Assembly: GCA_963556495.2 (NCBI GenBank)
Contig: OY747710.1
Span: 22,943,500-23,007,499 of the forward strand
Direction: 5' to 3'
DNA: 64,000 nucleotides
Source of the DNA: Valencia hispanica
Taxonomy: Eukaryota > Chordata > Actinopteri > Cyprinodontiformes > Valenciidae
Part shown: positions 51,885-64,000 of the stretch, one piece after another
Position numbering within the stretch: the stretch's first letter is position 1
Layout: every line of letters begins with the position of its first letter
Made by a program: the position numbers and the translations under genes
Notes under the pieces: model-generated
Told to the model about the DNA's origin: nothing
Database searches by the model: none
Seen by the model: the letters and a program-made list of their open reading frames with translations, nothing else

Positions 51885-52520
51885 CAGGATGCATGATGGC
51901 ATAGTTGGTAGCACTGTTGCCTTGCAGCAAGAAGGTCCTGGGTTCAAATCCTGGCTTGTGTTTTTTGTGTGTGCATGGAGTATGCATTTGTGGGTTCATT
52001 CATAAATGGTACACTGGCTTCATCCCACAGTCCATAAAAACCTAACTGTTAGGTTAATTGGTCTCTCTAAATTTTCCTTAAGTGTGAGTGTGTGCATGCA
52101 TGGTTCTTTGTCCTGTGTGCCTATGTGTTTCCCTGCAATGAACTGGTGACCTGTCCATGGATAAATAATATAATAGCCCATGTATGGAGAACAGAATGGA
52201 GCCATTCATTCAAGGTGGTAATGTAGAAAAACCAGTAAAATAGATCTGTTTGTAATTTGATTTCTTTCCTAGAATTATCTGTTGGAAATGTGTCTATTTT
52301 AGCATCCTGTCAGCTCCATCTGTGAGAGACTACTTCATACTCACAGAAAAAAACATCTATCCATTTATTTATCCATCCATCCATCCATCCATCCATTAGC
52401 TGTACCCGTCCATCCTACGCAGGGTTGCGAGCGGGGGCTGGTGCCTATCTTCAGCGGTCACAGGGTGAGAGGCGGGGTACACCCTATACAGGTCGCCAGT
52501 CCATCGCAGGGCAACACACC
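51885..52520. repeat. SINE-like repeat and an inverted tail of the same family
   Basis: 51890-52165 (plus) has the tRNA-like head ttggtagcactgttgccttg and ggttcaaatcctgg, then ggttaattggtctctct and gaactggtgacctgtcc. 52375-52520 is an inverted tail, starting with (ATCC)n and carrying ggtgagaggcggggtacacc and gtcgccagtccatcgcaggg. Confidence 0.75.
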
Positions 52521-52724
52521 ATTTATCTGTTTATTTATGTATTAATTTACTTATTATCAGTCAAATATAGTGGAAAAGTAAATTCCAAAATGTTGAAATC
52601 CTGTGCATCATTTCAGCTTTCTAAAATGTTATTATTGCTTTTAGATACCACATCCACAGCAAACACTTTCCTTAATGAAAATGTTTACTATTACTTTCCA
52701 AATTATTGATAAATTATGAATTTA

Positions 52725-52800
52725 TATTTGTAAAAGAGATCTCCATCCCAATGGGACTTTACCTGGTTAAATGAAGGTTAAATAAATAAATGAATTGAGC
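52725..52800 (+). mobile_element. LINE-like 3' tail
   Basis: Reads atgggactttacctggttaa and aggttaaataaataaatgaa, the usual 3' end of a fish RTE-like non-LTR retrotransposon. Only the tail is visible. Confidence 0.5.
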
Positions 52801-53039
52801 ATTGTGTAATTAACTGTAGCTGTAAAAACAGAGTTAGAAAGGTATCAGTTAAGGTAATTTAACACATTAAGAAGAACACTGGTGTGCTGCCATAAATAGA
52901 TCCCCTACAGTTCTGATTAATAATTTCTTTAATCCTGTGACCTTTTATTAAAACGTGAATTTTAGTTGGCATTTTTAAATCTGAATCCAAAATGGACTGG
53001 GGCACAATTTAGATGTTGCAAAATCCTAAAACTGGGATC

Positions 53040-53765
53040 TTTACAGCTCTGGTCAGAAGTTTACTTACACTCATCAGGGGACGAATGTCTTTAATTTTGA
53101 GCAAGAGTGTTTCTGTTAAACTCATTTTTTTCAGAGCTGACTTGCAGGATTTTTAAAAACAAGAATTTTTATTCTTAATTTGAATTTGTTGTCTGTTTTT
53201 CCTGATATACATTGGGTCGGAATTGTGCATACTGGCTCAAATATATAAACACTCCCACTGACATCTGGTTAGTGTTCGCAAGTTCCAACTTCACCACACG
53301 CTTTTAGTATGACGATCAACAAGCTTGTGACATGGTTCTGGTTGGGCATTTGATCAATCTTCAGCTCAGAGTCGGTAAAGTTAATTTAAATTGGTTGGTT
53401 TCCTGGCACAGACCTGGCAACTGTTGAGGTCAGAGCCATTCCAGAAACCTAATGTTAGCCTGATTTATCCATCCCTAAACTATTTTCCAACCATCAAGCT
53501 GTTAATTTCAGACGTAGCTGAAGAATTTGGAAAAGGTCCTAATTCTACATTGTGCAAAGTCCAGCACTATAAGCAGCAAAAGAGAATCTCAGCATGATGC
53601 TGCCACCACCACCATGTTTGACAGTGGATACAGCAATTTAAATAATTGAAAGCATCCCCTTGATTTCTCCAAAGATACTTAAGTCATAATGGTAAGTAAC
53701 TGTGTGTCATCGGACTGTAAAACAGAACAACATGATTTTAGTAAGCATATGTGAACTTCCGAATA
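53040..53765. mobile_element. Decayed DNA-transposon remnant
   Basis: Begins acagctctggtcagaagttt, similar to the end seen near 1770, and later carries gcatgatgctgccaccacca and tgtttgacagtggat. No open frame. Confidence 0.55.
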
Positions 53766-54332
53766 GATTTATAAATGGGAGATGCATGGTTCTGACTACT
53801 AGTGTCTTAGAAATCACTGTCTTTCATAATACTTAAACAACAGCAACTCCTTTTTAATTTCTATTATTTATTTCATATAATTAAGTACATAACTTGCATT
53901 GAACATTTTACTATAAACACTGTATTTAAATTTCAAATAAGTGTATTATTTAGTACATTTATCATTCAAGGTGAAAGGATTTATCAAGGTGGGCCTACAA
54001 TACAGATGTCTCTTCAAATGAATAAAACTGACTGCAAGACAGGTCTCAGTGCCATTCTGAATGTGCCAGTATCTTTTGTTTACTAGTGTTGTTGTATGGG
54101 TGTAAATGTTGAAAAGTATGCATGTCCTTGTGTGTTCCCAAAATGTGCCTTCAGTGAAGTCAGTGTAACCACCTTAAAAAAAACAGCCTGATATAAATGT
54201 GTAAATACACAATCATACATTTCTCTTAATTTAATCATCTTTAAACAACCACTGTCCAGCTGAAATAAGCCAACACACGGTATGTATCCAGAATCACATG
54301 ATATATTTACTACAAGAGCATCTCAGAGCAGT

Positions 54333-54691
54333 TCACACGTGATATCTGACAAGGATCATCCTCTTGTAGCCAAGGTCCAGAGGTGAGTGTGGAGCCATCT
54401 GGCTGGATACTTTGCCCCTGACCTCAAATAACATTTCAAGTGGCTGCATCACAGGTCCTGTGTGCAGGAGGGGAAACAGAAGAAAGAAGCAAACATGCAG
54501 ATAAAGATATTCAGAGCACTTGTTACTTAGTTACACAGACAGGCAGAATCAAATGCACAAGGTTCCCGCTGTAGCAAAAACATGCACATTTTGGTTTGCC
54601 ATCACACGCACCGAGATACATTTCAGCCACTCGAGTCGTATCTGTGGTGGGCATTGTGTCTCCGTAAGGAATGCTGGCTGCTTTGTTTAGG
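54333..54691 (-). CDS. Two candidate coding exons of an unrecognised protein
   Basis: On the minus strand, 54691-54612 (80 nt, donor ctcg|gtgcgt) and 54457-54333 (acceptor ctcctgcacacag, stop TGA) join in phase. The joined text includes AASIPYGDTMPTTDTTRVAE, MYLGPVMQPLEMLFEV and ends LGYKRMILVRYHV. A further possible upstream piece ends at a good donor (cggtcag|gtgagg) near 56298. I do not recognise the family. The pair is not phase-compatible with the visible entrep3 exons preceding it, so it may be a small separate gene, alternative 3' exons or a relic. The first acceptor choice is weak. Confidence 0.28.
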
Positions 54692-54839
54692 CTAACGCCG
54701 CCAAGTTGGTGAAAAATAAATAGAAAATGAAATAAAGAGGAAAATACAGTTGATTGAAGGTCTTTGTTGCAGCATTTGTCTTCATGTGCAACCTCATTGG
54801 TGCATCTTATAGTATATTCAGCTGACTTGGTGCTGCTGT

Positions 54840-56220
54840 TCCTATACAGAGGCTTACAAAAGTATTCACACCTCTTGAAAATTGAAACAAACTTTAATGC
54901 GTTTTTATTTTTTTGGGGGGGGGGGGTGAAAAACTAGCACTAATCACTGCATGGTTGTAGAGTAGAAGGACAAGTGATAAATGGTTCACAAACTTTCTTA
55001 CAATTAAAAATCTGAAAAATGCAGTTCAACTGATGGCCTTCAGAGGTAATTTAAACCTGCAGTCCGGAGAACATATTTATGTATCAAAGTTTTATAAATC
55101 TTTAAAATGATAGTGGGGTTCAACACTATGATAAAAGGCTAGTGCTCCACAACATTTGTTATTCTTCCTAAGTCCCACCTGCCTTCCATAGACGCCTATG
55201 CATGTCACACTGACCGCCAAATTTTTTTAGCCAATAGAATTCGAGTTTCCGCCTTGTCAGCTGTCAATCAACTTGCATGCGCGTGAGGATGGGGCCGTGA
55301 ACACAGGCCGCTCCTGTTTATACAATCGCCAAATTGGAAGAGAGGGTCAGTCATGGAGAAGTCGCTCACCTCTGAACTGTCCATAAAAAAATACAATCGG
55401 GTGATGATGGATAGCGCTTGCTGCTTTTCCCCTTTGACTCGCTGTGACAACACAGGTGATGCTCGTGCACAATTGTTGAGGTGGGGCTAGAGGGCGGGGG
55501 AGGGATGTTTTGGGAGGGGCCTTGGTAGTGGGATTAAAAAAATCTCTCTATCTCTCAAATACTCCAGACAGCAGCTTTAATTTGTAAGTGGAGTCCAACT
55601 CAGTAATAATTAGATTTTCTGGTAAAGTCATTAAGAAACCACTGCTATATTGTTTATTTGCCAAAACAACACATGTAGGCCAATGTGTGCCTTTTTCAAT
55701 AGAATTAATTTAATATTTTTTAGCTAGTTGTGTACATCTTATCTGTAGTCTATGGTTGCAATGAACCCAAGTCCAGAAGACGTTATCACTGTTAAGTTAG
55801 CTATTTGTTTATCGACAATCCGTAAACATTTTTGCTTAATATAATACAGCCCGAGTATAAATACAGACAGCATGTTCTGTGAAGGCCTCAAAGATTTGTA
55901 CATCTATATATAGCCAAATATGCAATATAATTGGTTCAAATTAAAGCATATCCTTGTGTTAGAATGGCCCAGTCAAAGTCCAGCCCTAAATCCAAATCAG
56001 AGTCTGTGGCAAAACTGCTTTTCCCAGATCTTCCCATCCAATTTGATAGAATTTGGGCTATTTCACAAAGATCAATGGGAAGCTGCAATTTTAATAAAAG
56101 GTGGTCCCACAAAGTGCTGATTTAGGGGTACCAATGTATGCCATGCTTTTCAGATTTTAATCTGGGGAAAGAATAATTGGGGTCTAGGGTATGAATACTT
56201 TTGTAGGATACTATATTCAG
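54840..56220 (+). mobile_element. Tc1-like remnant split by another repeat
   Basis: The left end (54843-55065: acaaaagtattcacacctct, agaaggacaagtgataaatg) and the right part (55845-56215: gttctgtgaaggcctcaaag, gttagaatggcccagtcaaa, tgaatacttttgtaggat) belong to one Tc1 family. About 55080-55590 is a different repeat with tgacaacacaggtgatgct and gggcggg words. Nothing is coding. Confidence 0.6.
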
Positions 56221-56633
56221 CTGACTTTGCTTTTGGTGGTATTTCTGTTAATATACATGGAAGACAAATAAGGATTTCCTCAATCTCCTCACCTGACCGA
56301 TGAAGTCGTCTGACAGTGATGTAGAAAAAGGATGAGAAACATATTGCAACCCATAATTTTGCAAGAGACTAAATGCAATTGTACTGCAAGTGCTCATTCT
56401 ATTTAGATCATTGTTCTACATTGTTCGTGAAGAAAGCTGGAGCTCTACGCTGATGTTCAGTCAATCAGGAGCACCACTGAAGAAAGGGCATTTGCACAGC
56501 AGACCTCTAAAAATGGAGGCAACGAAGAGAAAAAGGAGCGAAGACCTTTGAGAAATAAATTCTGAATGTTTTCACTTTTGCCAAAATCGTACCATCTTGT
56601 CATCCTCCTTCCTCCTTTGCTCTCCTTTACTGG

Positions 56634-59600
56634 TCACAGTGCAGACTCTGAATAGAGAGCTCCAGATGACCCATGGGCTGTTGGAGGGGCCATTAATCGG
56701 CGTAACGACGACGTGGAGGAGCTTAGATCGCCGCAGCTGCGCAAGTGGATCCCCTCTGGCACTAGACTGCTGTGGTGCCGGTTGTGTCTACTGTCGCTGT
56801 GGGAATGGTGATGTCCCCGGTGATGAGGGTGATGGGAATGAGCGTTGTAGTGTCCTCGGCTGGTGCTCCAAGGGGTCCGCGACACCTGGAGGTAATATAA
56901 TGAAGCTGAAGATGAGAAAAAAAGACTGGAGGTGGTGAATGTGTGGTGAAAATGAGTTGGAGTTTGGGTGTCATACTTGCTCAGAAGGCCGGTGGTCAGG
57001 CCCAGCAGTTTCAACTCCACTTCTCCTCTTAGGCCCCTGTCCTGTGCTCCCAGCATGTTCAGAGGACGGCGCCAGGTTACGTTTGGAGCGTTGCAGGAAG
57101 CGAGCCACTAGAACTCGGGTAACCTTACAGAAAAGCAAGAAAAGTAATAATGTCAGAGCCTGGAGTTAGTGTGTATTCTTCCCTCCAGAATTGTAATTGA
57201 TATCTGACGTACCTTCAGGTCTCCTAGAGAGCGGTGGCAGTCTTTCGGTATACGTATAGGTGAGGTGGGTGCAGGTTTAAGGGGTATTTGCACCCCTGCG
57301 GCTGCTGTCTTAATTCCGCCTTTAATTGGCAGAGCTGCAGCAGGAGCCACAAAAGAGCGAGGCAACAAACACGCTTCGGAAGATGGAGCTTTGGAGTGGA
57401 AAACAAGAGAGAAATTGAGTGTAATTATGTTCTACAGTGAACATATGTACTCATCTTCATCTTTATTAGGTACACCAGTTTAATTTGTTAAAGGAAGTAC
57501 TGAAATAACCAATCCCATAGCAGCAACTTAGTGCATTAAGGCTTATAGACATGGTGAAGAATGAGGAAGAAATTGGATTTAAGAGATTTTAAATGTAGTG
57601 TGGTTGTTGATGCCAGACAGGCTGTTCTGAGTATTTCAGAAACTGCTGATAGACTTACAATCTTTACTCAAAACCATCTCTCGGGTTCACAGAGTATCAG
57701 TCCCTGAAGCTGTGACTTTCAGATGGTGGGGTCAAAATTGACCATAAATAACATGAAAGCATGGATCCATATAACCGAGGTCACATCATCTCGTTGTTTT
57801 TTGAATATAACAATGAGTTCACCGTACTCCATTGGCCTCCAAAGTCACCAGAACTTTATCTAATAGGGCACCTTTGGGATGTGGTAGAACAGGAGATTTG
57901 CATCATGGATGTGCATTCAACAAATCTGCATCATCATGAAAATATTAGAGCTTCACAATATACTGAATTGCAGTTGTCATCCCAGTAAAAGTGTGCAAAA
58001 ATGCAATCACAGAGGCGTGCTCGGACAAGTTGTTTGGTTATATACTACATTTTAAGTCTCATGCATTCAGCTGGAATAAATGTCATCATCTGATGTATAT
58101 TTTTAGTGGTTGCAACCCCAAAGCTCACAGAGATGGGTATGAACATTGTACAAAAGTAAAGAGGAAAATGTGTCATAATAACATTGTGATCACAATTTTT
58201 AGCAGTTATTTTGCATTTGCATTATTCCCTGATATTGTGAAGTCCTAGTCAATATGCAACAAAAACCTCTAAAGAATGTTTCCAACCACTTGTTCAATGT
58301 TTATGACTTATAATTAAGGCAGTTCTGAAAGTAAAACAAAGTCCAACTTTATTAAGGTGTAACTAATAAAGTGGCATATGAGTGTAAATCTTTGAGCAGC
58401 TTTGACAAACAAGGGTTAATCCAAAATAGTAAGCAGACCACATAAATGAAGGGGAAATAATGGAAACAGTTTGGTATCTTTTATCTCACGGACCAAAATA
58501 AGTTACAGCTTAAGTGTCGAGAAAAATTATAACACTGTGTAACTGCTAACTTCTTATTAAACTGGGAATGTAATATAGATACAGTTTTAGCCTGTCTGTA
58601 GAACAGAGCTGTAACATCAGCCCAAAAGTAATAATTTGTCAAATAGTTTCCAAACCTGTGGAAATATAATATGAGGTAAAACGTGTACAGTGATGTGAAA
58701 ACATTTTCCATGAGTATCAGTACAGTTCTGGGATAAAATAAGTACACTTCATAATTCTGTAGCTTGTAGTTTGTTTACTGCATGGCCGTCAGGAAGTTAG
58801 GAGAACATTTCTTCAGTTCATTTAGATTTGTTTGCGTTAATTAATTCCTAGCTCCCTAATGTTTCCCCCACATCCTTTCAATCAAGGTTGAGGTCTGGAG
58901 TCTGTACTTAGACTGGGCATTGCATTTTCTTTAACACATTCTGTTGTCAATTTACTGCTTTATTTGGCATGATTGTCCGGTTGTTTTGACTCAAGGATAA
59001 TTTAATGTACAGAAAAACTGAAGGTCAACTCAACTGAAGGTCAAGGTGCCCAGGTTCTCTAGCTCTGGAACACAGCCAAATAATCAGCCCTCCACCACTG
59101 TGCTTGACAAGCCAACCATGGTGTCCTCTATGTTTGGTTTTACTTAAATCAAATAGTTTGCAACACAACCAAACAGGTCTATTTTGGTCCCATCTGTTCA
59201 AAATACATTATTCCGATCTCATGGTTAACTCAGACAGGGTTCACTCTGTGGCCCTTCCAAACCACAGTATTTTATATATATTTTATATTTATTCTGTCAC
59301 AAGCTTTATCATAAACATGAAAGCTAAACCCTGTAGAGTCTGAGGGTGTATTCACTTGCTATGGTCCAGACCAAATGTTTTTTTTTTGTTTTTTGTTTGC
59401 TGCGGTTTCTATGCTGCCAGTAAATGCCACGGGAGCAGAGTTTCTCAACAAAAAGACACGTGTGCTAAGGTCTTTCAGCCATTGGACAGTTAAACATGTA
59501 AGCGAGGTAAAACCAGGAAGCCATGTGAAAATAGGTCACCATAAATAATGGAAAGTGCTGTTCTTATCATCTTTCTGGCATTATGGTTAATACACAGAGG

Positions 59601-62600
59601 TCACGTTAACCAAATGTTTTCCGTATTTTACTGGGGTTTTTTAACGGCGATGTAAAAATCTGAAAGGTGTCGGTCATTTTGACAAATATTCAAACCCCTG
59701 ACCACTTGGTGCAAATGCGCAGACATTTTCACACCTGATGTGCTTTTACATCTGATTTGCTCCAAACCAGGATTTGTTTGGAATCGATCAGAGAGCAACT
59801 CTTTAGCTGGGAGTCGATTCGCTTGTTAGGTGCAAACCAGAGATCGCTGGGTTGTATTCACATCGGCCCAAACGGACTGGACCAAGAGAGGAAACGAATT
59901 TGAGTTTGTTTTAGGCAAACTAAACGAGGCTGGTGTGAATATGCCCTGAGATGCTATCATTTTTTTAAATCTCTCTGTCCATGGCATAGTAGGACCTTAA
60001 TAAAAAAAGGCTGTAACCCCTTAACATTGCTGCAATTTTTGCCCTAAATGTTTTAAAATCCATACCCAAATTAAACATAAGGCTGTTTTTGAACCATTTG
60101 AGTAGAGACATGGCTGTAGTCTCTTTGAAAGAAAATACTCTAAAGTTTCCCCCAGAACAGTGAGAATATGTCTAAGTGCTATTGTTACCAAGTAATATGA
60201 TTTTGAATACACTGGAAAAGATTACATTTTATGTCTGCCTCTTTATTTTCAAAAAATACAGGCTCTAAAAGTGGCTTTAGAATGGAGTGGTGACCTGAAA
60301 CGCAGTGTGGGTCTAAAGCCTGAAGTATTATCTTTATCCACACCAACTTTGACAGCAATAAACCAAAAATTAGTATTTTGCACATATTTTTCTAACTAAA
60401 GGTTAAGGGGCACCAGAAGTGTGCAAGAAAATGTGTCCTCTCCAGGGTGAATGCATAACACATCACAGTATCCAACTGATTAAAAAAAGAAATCGTCAGA
60501 ATCCTTACTATCTCTTCTCTGATAAAGCCCCAGGGCTCTCTTACTGGTGTTACATTGTATATGTACATAGAAGTTGGTCGAGAAGATCGGCGGATTTAAA
60601 CCCCGAAGTAGGCAATGTTCTGCCTGCAGGGCAAAGGAACGGTAAAATAATAGGTTGTGGACCAGAAATTGGAAGGCCCACTCCTGGAAAGAATGTCAGA
60701 TGTTCCTATTGTTTTTCACTTTTGAAAGCTCTTTCTCACAGTAGTTTGGTAGACTTCAGATTGTCGTAAATGGATTTAAAACCCTCACATAGATCAATGG
60801 GCAGCAACAGTTTACTTTATTAAGGGCCTTGCTCATGGGCGTCATTTTAGCCGGGGACATGTCCCCAGCATTATGATTGAAGGTTTCAACCCCACCACTT
60901 TTATAAACCTGATGCGGAATTTCCTACCAGCGCTGATCAAACATCCACTTGTGCTCCCAGCGCAATTTCCACATAATCACTATCTGAACGGACTATTATT
61001 TAAATCACTCCATTCCACTTTCTTATACAGTCATGGTTTCTTTCTGCGCAGATGCTGCAGCATTCTTCGCAGTGAATACGCCGAGGTTTTAGAAGACTAA
61101 TAGTCCGCTGCAAACAGGGCAGAGTCCTGCAATGTCCCTGGTACCCGTTTCAAAAATACATCAATTAAATTTAATGGGTCTGGCGGAAGTTTCTTTACTG
61201 CGGGTGAAAAAATATTTATGTAATGTTTTGTTTAAGACTCCCAAAAAGCATCGTGTTGAGACAGCATACCAGAATATTCCTCCAACTTTGTGCTGAAAGC
61301 AAAATGTTATTGCTATCTAAGCATCCAGCGATGCAAGACAGAGATTTTTCAGCGGCTGGATTTTCAGGAATGGAGAACAGACAGGTAAAGTCAGAGACTG
61401 TGGAAAATATTTTGTTTCTGCACAGCAATCTATGCAACAAATACATATCAACTGTGCAATATTTCAAAGAAATAAAAGGGACATAACTCATTGTTATATA
61501 ATTTATAACCAATCAGGGGTTGTGTTATTTTCTGTCTTTGATCGTTTATTTGAAACTGTAACGGAAAAATCTTAAGGCCGTCCTACATTTTGAAAGTTTA
61601 CAATTCACACCGGTGACCACAAGATGCAGACATGCAGACATTTTCAACTTTATGCACAGAGTTTAAGAAACTCAATCAAAAAAGATTCAAATGTAAGCAT
61701 CTGAGCATCATCTCAGACCTGGACTCCATACTCAATGTAACGCTATCTGGGAGATTTATGGAGGCTTTGGGGGGCTTAGCTGCAGTGGACAAAGACCGCT
61801 GCATCTTACCAACTGATCCAGAAGGAGCGCATGCTGTGGATTTCCTCCTGCCGAAGCAATAAGGAAAGCCTCCGTTGAGGAAGAAGTGGTGCTTGTTATT
61901 CCAGTCTGAAATCTGTGACCAGAGTGGATTCATCCTCCCTTACGCACAAGCAGGTGCACAAATCACGTCCATGGATGGTTGTTTGGCGATGTCTGCTCAT
62001 TTCCCTCTGAATTACAACCAATCAGCGTGACTTAACGACAGCTTCCTCTGAGCAACTCGATCGGCTATTTCGAGTAGAGAAATGATACCGAAAATGGCCC
62101 TGATGGCCCAGTCTGATGAAGTGGAGACACGCGCATACCGGGAAGGTCCGGTCAAATTGTCCTGAAGTTCCGATAGTGGAAATGATTATCTATAAAGGAA
62201 GATGCTTCAATCACGTACACAAGCAGACATACAGCAGGACCAAGACAGTGGCTAACCACGGCTCCTTTTGGAGTACAAAAACAAATGTTCTGACCACCGA
62301 TCTAGAGCAGCCCAGCCATTCGGGAAAACTCCCGAACCTCCCTCTGGCCCCTGAAAGAATCTCAGCTTTCAAATTATGTATAATATGAATACATACATAG
62401 AAAGGCAGATTTGACCTGAAAATATGTAACACACTGCCAACAGGACGTAAACACGCAAAGGGGTTAAATTACAATTCTTTGACTCTGTAGTGGCATCAGC
62501 CATCTTTAATGGTGTCGTTGTAGCAGCAGTTTATCTACAGCTGAGAGAAAGAGGTTGGATAAACTCATCAGTAAGGCCGGCTCTGTTCTAGGATGCCCTC

Positions 62601-64000
62601 TGGATCCAGTGCAGGTGGTGGGAGATAGAAGGACCCTGGCCAAAATAACATCACTGATGGACAATGTCTCCCACCCCATTCATTAAGATGTTGCTGAGCT
62701 GCAGAGCTCCTTCAGTGACAGACTGCTGCATCCTAGGTGCATGAAGGAGCGTTTTCGCAGATCCTTCCTCCCTGCAGCTGTTAGACTTTACAACCAGAAC
62801 TGCTCCCAACAAAATCAATAATGTTTACATCCCTGCTGTAATTTGCGCTGTTTGACTCATTTAATTAAAATTTCTGGGGCTGCAATTTGCACATCTGTTT
62901 TTCTCAGTTTACATTCTGTTAACTTCTTGTAGATAATACGTTTTCTTTTTTACTTTTTAATTGCAGAACTACACATGCACATTCTGTAAATATTCACTGT
63001 TTTTAAATTTTCCTACTCAGTTGCACATTCTAATCTGTATATGCCACTTTATTTTTAATAACTGCACAGTTAATGTAAATATATTATTCTTAATTCTGTT
63101 TTTGTACTTTTTCTATCTTTCTTGTGTGATCATGAATGCTTCTATTATCTGTCACTTTGCTGCTGTTACAGCCAAATTTCCCCTTTGTGGGACAGTAAAG
63201 GCTTATTTTATTATATTCTCAATCATATACCAGAAGTAAGGTTGTACTTAGTTTTTTCTGACTCTGTTTTAAGTTCCTACCACAACATTTCAAACAATAC
63301 TATTGTTACACCATGACAATCCTGTTGCAATTATCTAAATTTGGCCAAGCTTTCATGGATAAACAGATTTACAAACCTTCATGCTACATGCAGAGGTAGA
63401 GAGATTACCCAAAATTGTACTCAAATAAGAATAGCTATGCTTCAACATATTTTTACTCAAGGAAAAGTTAAAAGTATCCATCCAAGAACTACTTTCTGTG
63501 AAAAGGTTTTGAAGTGTGAAGAAATCTGACGGTGAGACACCTATCAGGAAGGACTTTAGATATAAGCTCTTACCTGTGTCTGTGGATGCCTTGCTCCCTC
63601 CGGATCCAACGTCAACTGGAACAAAGAAGGTAATAAAAAAAAAAGGTTTTGTCACTACTGTAAAACTGGTAGAAGTGTACACTTGTTGGTCCTTGCCTCA
63701 CCTGTGTCTGTTGAAGAGCCAAGGCCTGGTTCACTGTGCGACCTCACAAGGCGTAAAAAGCCTTCACTCTGTCTTCTAACAGTTCCTCCATGTTTGTCAT
63801 TTCTCTCAGCCCTTCGTCGAAGGTACAGGGCCCCGTGAGGAGGGAGCAGTCCGTTCCCGTGTTCACAGGCTGCTGAGGAAGATGATGGATGGGGAACAGA
63901 TGAGGCCAGGGCAGCTTCCTGGTTTGAGGGGTCTGTGAGGTTCACCTGAATCTCTGGGATGAGACGTTGCTGTTGATTTGGGGAGCTTTCTATTGCTTCT
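56634..64000 (-). CDS. entrep3: ENTREP3 (FAM189B), C-terminal exons, partial at the right edge
   Basis: Exons on the minus strand: 64000(edge)-63702, 63615-63574, 57388-57213, 57123-56977, 56885-56634 (TGA stop 56636-56634), all in phase. Matches to human ENTREP3/FAM189B are seen as an ordered series: RSHSEPGLGSSTDT (human RSHSDPG...SSDTA), ASTDTAPSSEACL (SSADTGLCSEACL), CHRSLGDLK (AHSLGDLK), LVARFLQRSKR (LVTRFLQISRK), and IHLRSCGDLSSSTSSLRRL (LHLRSCGDLSSSSSLRRL). The family has N-terminal membrane-spanning segments and PPxY-type motifs; these lie outside the window. Only the low-complexity cytoplasmic tail is visible, with a His-rich stretch (SHHPHHRGHHHSHSD) in the last exon. The intron 57389-63573 is over 6 kb and mostly repeats. 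In human FAM189B lies a few genes from FDPS. Confidence 0.9.
57464..58385 (+). mobile_element. Mariner/Tc1-type remnant in an entrep3 intron
   Basis: Starts with tattaggtacaccagtttaa and carries gttgatgccagacaggctgt, gagtatttcagaaactgctg, aatgagttcaccgtactcca, gcacctttgggatgtggtag and catcatggatgtgcattcaa, ending with attaaggcagttctgaaag and aactaataaagtggcatatg. These are in the order of a common fish mariner-like transposon. A foreign stretch of about 260 bases interrupts it near 58000-58260. No intact transposase. Confidence 0.75.
58830..59339. mobile_element. Decayed DNA-repeat copy
   Basis: Phrases such as tcaaggttgaggtctggagt, gttgtcaatttactgcttta and ccctccaccactgtgcttga place it in a fish DNA-repeat family related by style to the copies at 34520-36300. 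No open frame. Confidence 0.5.
59340..59950. mobile_element. MITE with inverted ends
   Basis: The left end ctgagggtgtattcac and the right end gtgaatatgccctgag are inverted counterparts with two mismatches. The interior has gtattcacatcggcccaaac and lacks an open frame. Confidence 0.7.
59951..62489. other. entrep3 intron, little recognised
   Basis: Mixed AT-rich DNA. About 60840-61150 has ccggggacatgtccccagc and cgcagtgaatacgccgaggt, probably another MITE. 61632-61862 is open for 76 codons on plus (SGRFMEALGGLAAVDKDRC...), but no family, splice site or context supports a gene. Confidence 0.4.
62490..63215 (+). mobile_element. 3' end of a non-LTR (LINE-like) retrotransposon
   Basis: A degenerate coding end (gagctgcagagctccttcag, cagactgctgcatcctaggt, ttcctccctgcagctgttag) is followed by a T-rich 3' region and the tail ccctttgtgggacagtaaag, then TTATTTTATTATATT. 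This is the order seen at the 3' end of common fish LINEs. 5'-truncated. Confidence 0.6.
63392..63510 (+). mobile_element. Fragment of the foldback family seen at 15956-16612
   Basis: Reads gcagaggtagagagattacc, ccaaaattgtactcaaataa and tttttactcaaggaaaag, matching the left end of that element. It lies about 60 bases from an entrep3 exon. Confidence 0.6.

Noticed and set aside
61632..61862. A 76-codon plus-strand open frame in an entrep3 intron
   Set aside because: There is no recognisable family, no splice context, and an overlapping opposite frame of similar length. It is probably a repeat fragment.

Overview
The window is nuclear DNA of a teleost fish. It holds vertebrate genes with long introns and consensus splice sites. 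It is AT-rich and littered with decayed Tc1/mariner-type elements, SINE-like repeats, MITE-like foldbacks and (TA)n arrays typical of fish. Four genes keep the ASH1L-RUSC1-FDPS neighbourhood known from human 1q22, plus ENTREP3 (FAM189B), which in human lies a few genes further along. The species cannot be told from sequence alone.

Layout: (1) 2-7449, plus strand: the 3' part of an ash1l-type gene, entering from the left edge. Eleven exons chain with compatible phases to a stop, but the exons for the AWS/SET/post-SET, bromodomain, PHD and BAH domains are absent, while flanking ASH1L segments are present in the right order. (2) 7450-15518: 3' UTR-like DNA and old transposons, with opposed poly(A) signals 136 bases apart near 12.3 kb. 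(3) 15519-34044, minus: rusc1, 11 coding exons, a predicted 1819-residue adaptor with RUN and SH3 domains. An untranslated first exon lies near 37.4 kb beside a TCTCGCGAGA promoter motif. (4) 40498-45746, minus: fdps, nine coding exons, intact 398 residues, with an untranslated first exon and a CCAAT/GC-box promoter near 46.7 kb. (5) 48302-50343, minus: a partial, intron-containing and broken copy of fdps exons 6-9, upstream of the parent. (6) 50.4-56.6 kb: repeats, plus two phase-compatible candidate exons of an unrecognised protein at 54.3-54.7 kb. (7) 56634-64000, minus: the 3' exons of entrep3 (fam189b), leaving the window at the right edge.

The genes do not form one pathway. ASH1L is a chromatin regulator, RUSC1 a signalling and trafficking adaptor, FDPS the farnesyl diphosphate synthase of the isoprenoid pathway, and ENTREP3 a membrane-associated member of the ENTREP family. 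The most notable signal is the ash1l-type gene that appears to have lost every catalytic and histone-reader domain while keeping an open reading frame and the FxLP motif that in ASH1L docks MRG15. The fdps segmental pseudogene is the second.
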